This document shows, piece after piece, positions 1-12,500 of a DNA stretch of 64,000 bases. A model generated the notes under the pieces. The model was not told the DNA's origin, made no database searches, and saw nothing but the letters and a program-made list of their open reading frames with translations. The stretch is taken from the NCBI RefSeq assembly GCF_036370855.1, contig NC_088098.1:201235336-201299335 (forward strand). Direction: 5' to 3'. Made by a program: the position numbers and the translations under genes. This stretch comes from Dromaius novaehollandiae. Taxonomy: Eukaryota; Chordata; Aves; Casuariiformes; Dromaiidae. The number at the start of each line of letters is the position of its first letter. The first letter of the stretch is position 1.

Positions 1-410
1 ATGATAATAAAGAAAAGACGCATTACATAAACCCAGGATATTATCAGCTCCTTTGCCACTCCAGGCTTTCCAAAGTGTGCAGTGAAGTGCAAGATCTTAT
101 TTGAATACATTATTAAGTTCACAAGATTTAACCACAAGAACTTTTTTGTCTGTAGACATTTTTGTAGCATACTAATGAGAATATGCAAGTACTAATGCTT
201 GGCTTTTGTTCTGATTATGTAAGAAAATTTATACTGTAAAGACGTATGGCACTAACTGTATTCTGTTTTTAAGGCAAAATAGATTATTTTGTGTGTTTGT
301 GTGAAGACATTTGAGGGCTACATGCTTTAAGACAGTCCCATCGTGCAAGTGGTGATAAATAAGAGGTGTATTAGCAGGAGTGTGGCTAGCAAGTCAAGGG
401 AAATTCAGTT
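1..410. other. Intergenic, no gene seen
   Basis: AT-rich sequence with no open frame or splice-flanked segment that I recognise. By human gene order the next gene upstream of C11orf65 would be POGLUT3 in the same orientation, so this could be its 3' flank. No POGLUT3 coding sequence is visible, and that placement is inference only. Confidence 0.5.
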
Positions 411-862
411 CTGAGCTTCCCAGTATAAGAAATACATTGATGCAGTGGAGTGAGTTCAGCAGAGGGCCACCAAGATGATTAGAGGTCTGGGGCACATGAT
501 GTATGAGAAGAGGCTGAGAAAGCGCGTTTTTTCAACCTTAGAAAAGGTTTGAGGAGAGATTACATTCCTGTCTACATCTACCTCAGGGGAGGGCATACAG
601 AAGATGAAGCCAGACTCTTCCCAGAGGTGCCAGGGGAAGGCGACAAACAACAGATGCAAGCTGCAACATGGGAAATTCTAATTAGATAAGGAAAAAAAAT
701 CACATTGAGATTTGCCAAATACTTGACTGAGAGGTTGTAGATACTCAGAATTCAACTGAGCAAAGCCCTGAGCAACTTCATCTTATTGAACCTGCATTCA
801 CTGCGGGCTTGGACAACATGACCTCCAGATGTCCCTTCCGACTTGAATTATTCCGTGCACTA
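411..862 (+). mobile_element. CR1 LINE 3' fragment
   Basis: This is the 3' end of an avian CR1 retroposon in + orientation. It shows the CR1 signature order: a GTTCAGCAGAGGGCCACCAA block near 453, a 'GAGAAGAGGCTGAGAAAG' block near 505, a 'CCTCAGGGGAGGGCATACAG' stretch near 581, and the end block GACCTCCAGATGTCCCTTCC near 820. It is diverged and 5'-truncated, which is usual for CR1. It has no intact ORF and is not expected to be active. Confidence 0.85.
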
Positions 863-3800
863 CATTTCAGGCGTAAGACAAGCATCTATCCAGCCACATA
901 ACAGAAGAGCAAAAGGACACAGTTCTTGGGTTTCTCCAACAGGCTTAAGTAGCCTTCCTCTGCTGAGACTTCTGACAGTATTCATGCATATGAATATATG
1001 ATAATATTGACTGATAATATTGACTAAGTTATGCTGATATGTTAATGTCAGATTTTAAGACTATAAAACTATTCTTGCAATATACCATAGTCGTGCAGTA
1101 CGCATATGACTCAACGGAAATAAGATATATTGCATTACATGTTTCGACTGATTGAAATTGCAAAACCTCAGCAAGAAGTTGAATATACACATTACACATA
1201 TGAGACAATTACAAAAGATTTTGAGTAGTTATGAACCAGCAAAGCAATTAATTGTAAGCAGTCACAGGGAATATTAATGTACGTAAAAGTTACACATATA
1301 TTAAAATGCCAGTGTACTCAGTGTAGGCCAGCATACTCCCAATGCTCTCAAAAAATCCACCAGGATCCATCTGTTCCACGTATTTGCAATGTAGCATAGA
1401 GATGCTCAAGACACCTCAGCAGAATACTGGAAGAGCCTATCTGAAGTAATGTAGAGCTTTATATATGGTTATCTTATTGCTAAAAACCCGCAGAATAAAT
1501 TATTCTGGATGGAACTTATTAAAACCTGGTCAATTCAAGCTATACTTGTAAGATCATATTTTCCACTCTAGCTTATGCCACACTGATGTTTGTTTGATTT
1601 GCCACCTTAGGACCTAATAGGTGGGATCAACCAAAATGATCCTTATCAAGTCAGCATCCTGCAGGTCTGACACCTGATTTTTCTTGCATGTTACTCATGC
1701 TGAAGTTTTCACTGTTGCTATAGAGAGAGATTCAAGCGTAGCATTGACTTTAACATGAAAGCCTACTGGCCATTAAATTTTTGCTGATGCAGCCAGGATA
1801 GGTTAGAGTGAAAACCATTTTTGCTCCTGAGTGATGAAGCCATTCTGGTTAAAACTATAAACTGCAACCTCACAAATACAAGAAAAATATTTTTGTTGGT
1901 ATAGTTCATTTTATTTGATGAAATGATATATTAGTAAAAAAAAAAGAAGCTCTGCTGGTGAAAGTTGTTACTTTTTTAAGGAAAGTCTAAGGTTACAGAT
2001 ACTCTGTATACTCTTTTTAGTGAATACAGAGCATGAAGTGAACTTTACAAGCAAAATAAATTTAAAGAGATACACCAGCGCAATTTCACTCTACACTGTA
2101 TCACTGTACACTAATACTGAACTCTGAGATTAGATAATTCACAATTGTAAAATTAAGGGTCAGGGTTTTATAGTAAAGCTTTATCAGCCTAAACAGAAGA
2201 TACAAAAGAATCAATGAAACATCACCTCTGAGATAACTATACAAGCAAAATCCCATATAGAAATTCAACGAATTCTGGCAGAAGTCCTTAAGATGATTTA
2301 CTTAAGCTATTTGGCAAGGTGGTTTATTTACAAAATGACAAGAATGTCCTTTGCTAATGCAAGCTGCATCTCTGCCAATGAGTTATGCTTTTTTCAGCCA
2401 TCTGAACAAAGCTATTTTAATGTGAACCAGCCACCACTGACCAACTCCAGCAAGCCTTTTCTTATACCTATTCCATCTTATTTACATAATTAGACATTTC
2501 CTCTCTCCATTTAAAGATTCACTTGTGTCTGTAAGGCAATGTAGTCACGCCAGCCAGGAGGTGCCTGTAATTCAAGCTGAGAAGTAGGTGTAAATCTAAG
2601 GAACCTGCTTAGTACTCAATGGCAATTATCTTTTCATTCTTCAAAACAAAAACAGGCATTTGCAGGCAGTACAGATCAAGCAGATATGATTTCATGATGT
2701 ACAGTAAATGTTTGGCACTACTTAAAAGCTAGCAGTGCATACATAAGATGCAGAATAATTCTGAACATTTCTTATGAAATAGTTTCTAAATTATGATTAC
2801 TTGCAAGAAAAGAAGTGTCCTGTGATAAAATGTTTTTTCAAATAAAAATCATCCCAAGTGTCCAGAAAAAATGCAATTTTTGATAACTGTTAATAATACT
2901 ACATGTATATTGTTCACTGAAATTAAAACAAAAGCTATTGTTATTTAAATATTCTTTTGCAAGACAAGAAATTGCACTTGTCACAGCTCCATTCTAGTCA
3001 CAGAAACACATACTAGCAATTGGATCTTTTATTTCAGAATAAATTAAGCCACAGGAAAATTGGCTTTTTCCTGTAAAACTTGTATTGATTAACTCCAAAC
3101 AGGCAATCTGTCCACTGGAAGATGTCAATTCGAATAAAGTCTACTCTAGCAACAGCTGTTATCATATGCCTGCTCATGAACCAAAGTGAAATGAGATTTG
3201 GGGGAAGTCCTTCATGAACAAACAACTGCAAGTACAATTACCAAACAAATTCAAGAGAGTTACACCTACTTTTCAGCTTGAATTACAGGAAGTTTCTGGC
3301 CAGTGCGTACTTGAATTTGAAGACTCAACTACCCTTATAAGCAGTGGGTGGCTTCTCCGTTCCAATCAGAAGCTAGTGTTTCTCTAAATCAAAACAACTC
3401 TTCTGCTAATAAGTAATCACTTCCAACCTTCTCAAGAAACTATGGTCGACTATCAAATATTTGCTCTATTTATTTAATGTAAGTTACACCCTGCTTTGAT
3501 GACATGCATTAATGCGTAATAGTTGTCAAACCGGATCTGTTAAGTAAGTTACTAGGTGCAGTTGTCATCAGTTCCTTAATGGATTATCTTGTTAAGGATG
3601 TTGTTATAAAATCACCTCTGATGGGGAATACAAATGACGTTCACACACAAAGACCAGATTTTGGTCCCATTAGAATAAATGGCATAGGTTCTTTGCCTAG
3701 TGAATTCATGTTTGTAATAAAAAATAAGGTTACTTTATCCAATAAAATAATTGTGTGAGTGAAAAGCCCGTTAACCACAGACAAGCAAAAAATCAGCTTG

Positions 3801-6239
3801 AACCTCCTTTTGTTTGAGACGCAGAGCATCTTCTGAGACTGGCTAAGGAGCTTCTATTCTGAGTGAATTAATGGAAGATGTGACTGCACAGCACCTTGTA
3901 AAGTTGTCCCTAAATCAATTCCCATGAGTCACTCCGTCATTTGTCAAGAGCGGCCAACAAACTAAGGCAAGTAAGAAATGATATGCAAAACTGTCAAAGT
4001 TACGGAGAACAAACTTTGCTTGCTCCTGTCAGGTTTATTGGTTCCTTATTTTTATACCACAAAATAAAATTTTAATAATCAATGCCCAGGTATGAAGAAC
4101 CAAATGACAGTGGCAGATAAACTATACAATGTCCATGGGAACTAAGCAACATCAGCTCTCACTGAACCCATAAAATGTTTGGCCTTTGAAAACTACACCA
4201 TATCACATTGCAGTCTCCTGCATGTTTCTGAGATCTGGATGATCTGTTCATAAAAGATTCTTGGTTCTACCAAACGGGTGAGTATATGTAAGGAAACTGG
4301 CCACTTAAATGACCTCTATTTAATAAATAAGTGAATAAATTCAGACATTTTCTGGAGCTTGCAGTTTAAAATGGCTTATTTGTGTTTCATTGCAAAAGCT
4401 GTGTTAATCACTTTACTAATTTTGGACTTCATGAAGTGGCTCACTATGCTACACTGTCCCAAATTCATAAAAGGTTAACATCTCTTTCCTGTCAACCAGA
4501 GATTTCACTAGAAATAAATATTTTCTGATAAAATGTATTCTGATAGTGCCCAAGACTTAAAGTGGGTTACCTGAAAGAGAAGACAGAAAGAACGAAGGTA
4601 AGGCCCTCTTTCACACTAGGAACACTGTAAACCAATTGAAGCATACTCTGTAAAGTTTCTCTTCTTTCCTTTCTTGAAAAGTCATCAAACGTGAAGATTA
4701 ATTTGTCCATTGACTGCTGAGACTGACTTTTAGTTTTGATTAAGAGCAAAGAAAACAAATCCTGACAGATAACTGGTCAAATTAGCATTCCCGCTTCATA
4801 GGAATACTTGCCCTGGCATCGAGCTAGCAGATACTGCCTCTGTTAGCATCTCGCGATCTGGGAGCGTCTCTGCTGGCTTTTCCCAGTTAGCAGGCAGAAT
4901 TCACTCACGGAACAGAAACTAGCCCCTATGCCCTCTGTTCTTCCCATGAAAAATGTCATGTATTTATCTTTGCATCTACACATTTGTGTAATAATGTACA
5001 TACATATGTATTCTCTCTGTATTGCCAAACACTAGTATTTGTTTGGATTTAGCTTTGCATTTTAATTTAATATGGAATTACACGTAATTACTTCGTCTAA
5101 TAAATTTGCACTTGGCATACTGATGGAGATGAAGGCTTCTGGCAAGATTTGGCTCCTAAAACTGGCTTGAGCACCCTTCAAAACACATCTGATGAGTTAG
5201 CATACTTTGGCCTTCCATCAAAGAGAATTTATACTACTTCCACAGCTTTTTGGTTGCTGTTTCAAAGTCTTAGTCTTTCGGACCAAGTTGCGCTGTCATT
5301 AGTAAATCTTGGGTGGGGTTTTTTTTTGGTTCCTGTCTGCTCTTTTGTACAAGGATTTTGAATCTCGTTGTTACATAAAAGGCAACAAGTTTGTTGAGAC
5401 AGTATCTCCACGGCTTACTTGGTGTGCCTATTCTTTCCTGCTCTTTTATCTATCTAATTGTTACAGCACTAAGTATATTTCAAAGATCTCCTTTAAAACA
5501 TTTTAGTTATGTTTTGCATTTGATAACAAATAAATAATTCCAGATAATATGCTGCATGGTAAGAAAGATTAATTAACCAAAATGAAATAAAGTCCCTTCT
5601 TTCTTGCTGCAGTTAATTTTAAAATTTCCATTATTTGGGGCTGGATCTACAGAGCGAGTGCGAAGGTCATCCATCAGACCTTCAAATTATTGACAAAAAA
5701 AGGAAAATAAAAGCCTGGGGAGCTTTGAAGCAGTACACAAGCTGCTACGTTACTTAACTGATCGTGGGACAGAGTAAGCTATCCAGAAACAAAAGGACTG
5801 ATTAGGCTATCTGATAATCTCTATTTTAAGAAACAGAGATCTTGTTTATTTATGAAAATGATACACCTTGCATAAAGATACAAAGCGAAATACAAAACCA
5901 TTTAAAAAGAGACTGAGCAAGAGATTGAGCTGAACGCCTCCAACTGTCGCTGAAGCCCCCAAACCTACCCTGCTGTCAGTGGGTTTCCCTCTTATTAGAG
6001 TGTTATTTGGGAAATGGTATTTTCTTGACAGGGAGGATATAACTGATGTTTCCCTGCCTGAATGTTCATGATTCAGTGACCATTTACACGATTAAGCTAT
6101 TCGGTAATAGGAGTCACATCCTGAACACATACCAAGTTTATTTTTTTTTTTAATTGCTGCTTCTGCTGACCTATATAGGAGAGTGATCCTAACCCAAATA
6201 CACTGTCATTTCCCTTTGGACCTTGCTTAAAAAGTTGTA
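863..6239. other. Intergenic, no gene seen
   Basis: About 5.4 kb of AT-rich DNA. Open frames are at most about 70 codons, lie on both strands without splice or codon signals, and look like chance. I see no tRNA, no further CR1 block and no long tandem repeat. Regulatory DNA upstream of the CpG island may be here but no specific site can be supported. Confidence 0.5.
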
Positions 6240-6890
6240 AGGGGTGGAGGGAGGTGAAGCAAGGGTCTCGCCCCCGGGCCGCGGCCGAGGCGAGGCGCGT
6301 CCCGCCCGCCGCCGTCTCCTGCTGCCCGGCCCCCGCGGGGGGGGCCGGCTCCCCTTCCCCTCCCTGCTCCCTCAGGGCTGTTTGTATGTGTTACTCCCAG
6401 CTCAAGCTGCCAGTCGGGACGCGCTGATAAAGCTCTCACCTCCTCTGCTGGAAACCCGCGTCCCTGCAGGCGACGCGGCCGGGAGGGGAGCTTTGCCTGG
6501 GGAGGACGGCGGGAGGCAGGGCGGGCGGGGGCTGTGTTAGCACGCGTGGAAGCCCTCCCTTCCCGGCACCGCGGGCAGCTTCGCGCCCCCGGCGGCGGCA
6601 GAGCCGGGCGAGCCGTTGGGGCGCGCTTCCCCGCGGGCGGAGACGGCGGCAGCCCAGGGTGGCGAGGGCAGGTGGGCCGCGACGGGCTCGCAGGGCGATA
6701 GCAAGGGAGCGGGAGAAGCCGCGCTGCGCCCCGCGGACCGCCCTCCCTGCCCGGCCGTGCCGCCGGCCTGCGAGGGGGCGGCGCAGCGCGGGCCGAGAAA
6801 ATGGCGGCGGCGTCGCCGGGTCGTTCCGTCGGGGCTGGGAGTCGGCGCCCGCGGCGCTGGCAGTTCGCAGAAACCCTCACAACGAAATAC
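6240..6890 (+). promoter_or_regulatory. CpG island, probable C11orf65 promoter
   Basis: The sequence changes abruptly from AT-rich to very GC-rich with many CpG dinucleotides from about 6245 to 6860, then returns to AT-rich. No other such island exists in the window. It lies 2.6 kb upstream of the first coding exon of C11orf65 on the same strand, so it is the best candidate for that gene's promoter and non-coding first exon. A YY1-type motif sits near its downstream end. A reasonable 5' splice donor (CAG|GTGGGC) occurs at 6669-6677, but the first exon cannot be fixed without transcripts. The - strand frame of 217 codons here is a compositional shadow. Confidence 0.75.
6798..6810 (+). promoter_or_regulatory. 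YY1-type core promoter motif
   Basis: AAAATGGCGGCGG matches the YY1 consensus (AAnATGGCGGC) that is enriched just downstream of transcription start sites in vertebrate CpG-island promoters, with the ATG on the transcribed strand. The orientation agrees with C11orf65. It suggests a start site close upstream. The same ATG opens a 44-codon frame (6801-6935). Confidence 0.55.
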
Positions 6891-6935
6891 CGAAGTTCCT
6901 ACTTTAAAGCACTGATTTTATTCGGGTTCTTTTAA

Positions 6936-9482
6936 ACCTGCCCCAGGGAGAGGTTGGGGTGCTCTGCGTTGTTCAGGAGGGGCGTAGAAACACGTGCGGC
7001 CTGTGTTGGGTGGTTAATTTTGCGTTTTGAGTACGAGCTACTAGTGCTTCAAATCAGCCTTTTTGAAGGAAGCACTTTTTTTTTTCTTCATGTTGTGATG
7101 TGAATTTCGACTGGTAAAAATACCTCTCCGTCAGAATAAGGAGGTGAAAATAAGCGCTATGGAAAGAATCTAAAATGGAGGTTTCTATTTCATTATTCAA
7201 GTTTTGTGGTAGCTTTCCTTATTCTTAATGAAAGTCCTTAAGGTTTTGAAGGAGAGAGCGTGTCTGGTAAATGAGTAGATGAACAACCCTTGGATTTTCA
7301 GTAACTTTTGAGCTATTAATGCATTAACAACATTTAAAAAAGCACCACCTTTTGCATACGCAAAACTACAGACAAATGAGGTAAAGCAACATCTTAAATA
7401 GTTTTCTCACTTAGGGCTTTCTTAAGTCAACACTTTCTGGAAAGTAAGCTATTTTATAGATAAGCTAGTTTTATTTTTGTATATGGTAGAGTCTCAATCA
7501 CATTTTAACAGAAAAAAGAAAAAATGAGTAGGAAGGTAAAATAAATTAGTTGGATAGAAGTATGGCCCAAAGCTGGACATTTTGATGGATGCTGATGGCA
7601 ATGTCTTTAGCCAGAAGGCCTTAGCAGTAGAGGCATAGGTAATTGGCAACAAGAAAACTTACTCAGTATACAGTTATAATTATTTGGAATAATTTTCTGC
7701 ATTTAATTTTCTAGTGTTTTGTTAAGGAGATGTCTACATATGGTAGAAAACCTTTTGTCTTTCTTCATATAAACTCTTGATCTGTTCTTTTTTCCCTTCG
7801 TTTTACTTAATGAGGTTTATGCAAATGTCATCACTTACAAATTGGTTCTCTGCTCGCTGAAAATGTGTAATCTCATGAACAATAGTGGAAGTTAGGTGCA
7901 TGCACTGAAAAGAGAAAAGATCCACTAATAATTTAATTGGTGCCTGTAATTAATCCCCCTGAAGTAGAAATATTGTTTCTTTTTTCCTTTAAACAGAGGG
8001 TATATCTAATCTGTTGTATTACTCCAGAGATGATAGAAAGTATGTTCCATTTTTTGGATGGTATTGTAGTTAGCCACATTCAAAGTAAAATTAAGAATCA
8101 CAGTAGTTAGGTATCTGAAAGTTCCTTTAGCTCATTAGTTTTATGCCATGTATAATGTAGAATTGTTCATTATCAGATACCTTTCCCAGTCTAGTTTTTC
8201 AGTCTTCTAGGGGAATATTGCTGATTTTTCAATTTAAGTGTTTTTTTGTTCAATTTCTTAGCTCTGTTTGTAGTTTTAACTATCCTTTGTGTTAGTCTTA
8301 GTAGTTCTTTAGCTCCATGTACTGGGAAATGTGTATCCCATATACCTTTTCAAGAAACACCTATTTTATTCTTCTAATCTTTCTATTAATTTTAATATTC
8401 TGTTGTTTTTTGGAAAAGCTGCTTTCTTTTTGCTGTTAATATTTTACATTAGCTATATCCGGACCGTTCTGTGTACTTTCTTATCAGCAGTACAGAGAGC
8501 AACCTCTGCCTCCTTCTCTTTATTGTGTTGCTTCTGCTCATTGCTGTCACCGTTACTAAACCAAGTAGAAATGAACTAAATGTTGGTACAATAAATTCCA
8601 TCTAGGAATTGGGAAAGGGTAGGCTAAAATATTTGTTTCATTCTTCAGTCTAGAAGTCACGAAGATGTACATACTGAACTCTTGGGGGGAAAAAAAAAAG
8701 ACTTTCAGCAGAGGTGGAAATAAAACCTTTCCAGGCAGTATCAGCAGTACGTCTGCTGATACAACTGGGAAAAAAAAGATGAGCTTTTGTGCACATAATT
8801 CTGCTACCTGAGTGAATCTCTACTTTGTCATCTTCCTGAGTGCCTAATTTGAGAAATAATGAACTTCTGGAGTCAACTGTCTAGTGACAAAGATAGTGTC
8901 TTCGTCATTTGTTTATGGAAGAGCAGATGCCCAAGTGGCTGTGCTTTGCACGTCCAAAGAGATAGTCTCTATTAATTTTTCAGGTTAAGTATTACAAACC
9001 ATGAAGTGTTCATAGGGTCTTTATAGATCTTTATTAGCTGAGACTATTCTGGTTATTAGATTATTCATGTTTCTATGGTATCCTGTTTCTCTGTAATAAT
9101 ACAGGGCACTAAGGTAGTGTTTTACAAAGACACTTAAGACTACATGTCACATACACATCCAGAATATTGGTTTGTAGTCGTGGTGATTGATCGTGATTAT
9201 TATCTGTTTGTAGTTATGCATGACCTTTGAAAAGGAAGTCTTTTATGTCTGTTTTATCAACTTCTAACAATTCCTCATTCAGAATTCTGCTTAAGATTGT
9301 AAATCTAGGGAGGAAACAATGGAAAAGAATACTATTTTCAACTCTAAATTGACAGACTTTTTTCAAACGTCTATTGAATACATGCTTCAAACTGATTCTA
9401 AAATAAAAGGATCGTGAAAATAGTAGTTCCGTCAGTTTTGGAATATTTATGAACAACATTCCTGCATATTGCTTTCTTATAG
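6936..9482 (+). other. Probable first intron of C11orf65
   Basis: AT-rich, no coding exon recognised. It lies between the CpG island and the acceptor of the first coding exon. It contains an E-box CACGTG at 6991-6996 just beyond the island and a perfect 10-bp inverted repeat at 8738-8762. Its intron status depends on the promoter being in the island. Confidence 0.45.
8738..8762. repeat. Perfect inverted repeat (hairpin)
   Basis: GTATCAGCAG (8738-8747) and its exact complement CTGCTGATAC (8753-8762) flank a 5-base loop. It is an isolated palindrome with no recognised function. No coding or transposon context is visible around it. Confidence 0.7.
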
Positions 9483-9599
9483 ATATTTGTAACGTCAATG
9501 GAAGGAAAGAACATTCCAGCTGGTGTCTTCCCTACTGCACCTATTGAGAAACAGAATCATGCTGCAAGAATTATACAGAGGTGCTGGAAAAGCTGTATT
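9483..9599 (+). CDS. C11orf65: C11orf65 coding exon 1 (5' UTR 9483-9497)
   Basis: The acceptor TTTCTTATAG ends at 9482 and the donor GTAAGT begins at 9600. ATG is at 9498, followed by 34 codons ending in the IQ-like motif IIQRCWKSCI. The start context is weak (T at -3, G at +4). The exon ends in phase 0. Confidence 0.85.
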
Positions 9600-12500
9600 G
9601 TAAGTCTGAAGTACTGTTTTGTTTTTAATTATTATATGGTTCAGTAGATACTAAATCTTTCTCTTTGTTAAATCCTTCTCTTTCTTAAACCAAAATGACA
9701 GTGAATTCTCTGCCAAAAGAGAGAACTTCTCCAATGTGATCTCACCTCCACCATTACAAATACCTGCAATCTCCAGGAGATTATTCAGAGTCTTAATAGA
9801 TGGTTAGCAGTGCACAGAAGTATATTGTGATATATTCTGTAGATACATATAATATTGTATATTGTAACAGTGCACAGAGGTCTATGTGAGGATTTTATAT
9901 TGACTTATCAGAAGTAAGGGAGTTTCCATACTGCCCGTTTAAAAAAAAAGTCACCTTACCTAGTGTGTGAAAGAAAGTTATCTCCTTATACTGTATGAGC
10001 TTTTTTGTTATGTTTGTTGCTTGAGCCTTGGATTTTAATAATTCCCAAATTCAGTGAGGCCTACTAGTGTACATACTGTACATCTGAAATCTGGTAAAAT
10101 CTGTAATTTTGGATTTTACAGAGAATGCAGCATTGGGAGCCCCCAGAGTAATACTGAAGAATATTCTGTGATCTTGAAAAATACATGTAGGACTGAGGTA
10201 GGAATGGGAAAAAGCAAACATTCATTAAGTAATGAAGGTCCTAGCAATTGAAGAAGAAATAAAATAATAAATCAGGAGTGCATCTAAGTTAGTATTTAAG
10301 GTATTAAATATATTAAATTAAATATATTAAATATTATAGTATTATTTTACTATCTTATAGTGTAGCTCTTGCAGATGTTCTGAGTTCTTACACTGTTTCA
10401 GCAAAAGCTTGTGTTCTGGATGGTAAGTAAAATGTAAAGAATGGAACTTATTTTAAAATAGTTTCTGTTAAAATGTGTCTATTTGTTACTTTAAGAGTGT
10501 TTACATGTCAGTAATTACTGCAAGTATTGTGATTACAAGTATAAAAGGTGTTAAAACAACATGTATTTGGATACATTTATAGATGGGATGGGATTCATTG
10601 GGAAAAATGGTCTGTAATATGTAATTAAAGACTGTGTCATGATACTCAGGCAAAAATAGGTTGAATCAACATCAGATAAGAAGTGCTATTTATGCCAACC
10701 TTAAGGATGATTGCATTTTCACTTCCCAGTAGTATCCTGTTCAACTCAGGGCCACCTCTCATATTCTTTCTGCTGTCTAATGATACATAATTCTGTTTGC
10801 TGGGTCTGCTCTAGTGAGAGGCCTCTCCAAGATCCGTGCTCACAAACCTGTTCTGGGTGAGCGTGTCTCTCCCTTCAGCTTTGCCTTTAGTTCTCTCTTT
10901 TTTTCTCTTCCACAGATTTCTGTGAATATCCCATTTCTTTTCTCGCTCTAGGCTCTATCACCATTTTCTGCTCTACTTTTTTTCCTAAGGCTGGATCATC
11001 TCCTCTTCTTTCTTGCTACCCTACTCTCTCTATTCCTGCTTGCTTATCCTCTTCACCTCTTAAGTTTGCAACCTTGTTCTTCTTTTCTCCCCACTAAGTG
11101 ATTTCATCACTGTGCTGTTTTTGTAAGAACACCTGTACTGAGCGATGAGAGATTTAGCTGAACAAGTATCATGTCTCCAATAGTGGTCAGAAGAGGTTAC
11201 CTAGAGACGAAAATAAGAAACGGATGTAATATATACATATTTAGGAACCCTCAATGCATTTCTTTCTTGTGAGCTTCTCTGTTTTTACCTTCATTGTCCT
11301 GTACTTAAAGAGACCATTCTTCCATGAGGAGGGACCTGTCATACTTGCCTTCTTGTCCAGTAGATGACTGTAATGCATCAAATATACCTATATCCTCTGT
11401 TATTACTTAGGAAGCTGCATTCGGTGTGTGCAATGTCAGTCTTATCTTGCTGTCAGATTATTGGTGGTTATGAGGCAGAGTGCACTGAGCAGATGTCCTT
11501 TTGACAACTACCTGGAATTATCTACTCTACCTTTTACTTAGAGTTTTTGAATTTAACTTTAGTTTTTAATTTACTTTTTTCTATATTCATTCCATGGCAG
11601 ATCTCAGTGTCCTGACCGAATTACAAAACATGGTGTTTCAATAAACATTACATTACATCCATTGTTAGGAACTCACTGACAAGGATCTAGGAAGAGAAGA
11701 AAATAATCTATAAGCTCAGGTCACTTATCCTAACTTTTTGCATTGCAGTGTTCCAGAACGTTGCTGCTCTCCTACCGATGGGCACATACCAGCAATGATT
11801 TTTCTTGTGTTTTGTACCCTTCTCTTTTGTAGTAGTCCACAGCATGCAGACAAGTATCCTTTACAAGGGCTTCAAATACAGAGGGACAGCCCTCATCAGA
11901 AGGACAGTGGTGTATTGCTGGAGGAAAGTATATCTTCAAGAGCCATGAGTAGTTAATGATGGCTGGAAAAGGAAGGGTCTGGATAGGATGATCTGATCTT
12001 ACCAAAAGGAATTTTAAAAGTGTTGGGTAGCATTAACAAATTATTTTTAGATTTAGTTCTGTAAATCTAAGCTGGAGAAGAAAAGCTGAGTTTTACTTAG
12101 CAATTTAGATGGATTTAGATGCTCCATTTCAACATACTCTCTAAGAAATCAGAGGATTATACTTTTATACTGGTTGCATTTCCCTCTGAAATGCTCTTTC
12201 ATTTTTACCTTATTCTAACATTAATGGAAACTATTTCTTCTTATAATGTGTTCAGTTTCTCTTAGATAAATACAATTTATTAGACTGTTTCAAAGATTGT
12301 GCCTCAATTCATCTTAAATTTTGTAAGCTTAAGTGTGGGAAAATCCATTTGCAGCTATTTTCCAAAACTGGAAAATACAAAGACTATGGCTTTTTTAGTA
12401 TCTTTGCACTTCTCTACAGGATATGCGTATATTTCAATACTACAAAGAACTAATCAGCTTTAAAGGAGCGGGGGATCCTCGTCTTCTGATGAAGTGTATT

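Noticed and set aside
1-6239. POGLUT3 coding exons expected from human gene order
   Set aside because: I looked for a splice-flanked C-terminal exon on either strand and saw none, so the gene is not claimed.
6227-6880. 217-codon - strand open frame across the CpG island
   Set aside because: Proline/arginine/alanine-rich translation produced by GC-rich composition, with no domain. Three + strand frames are open over the same DNA, which is typical of a CpG island.
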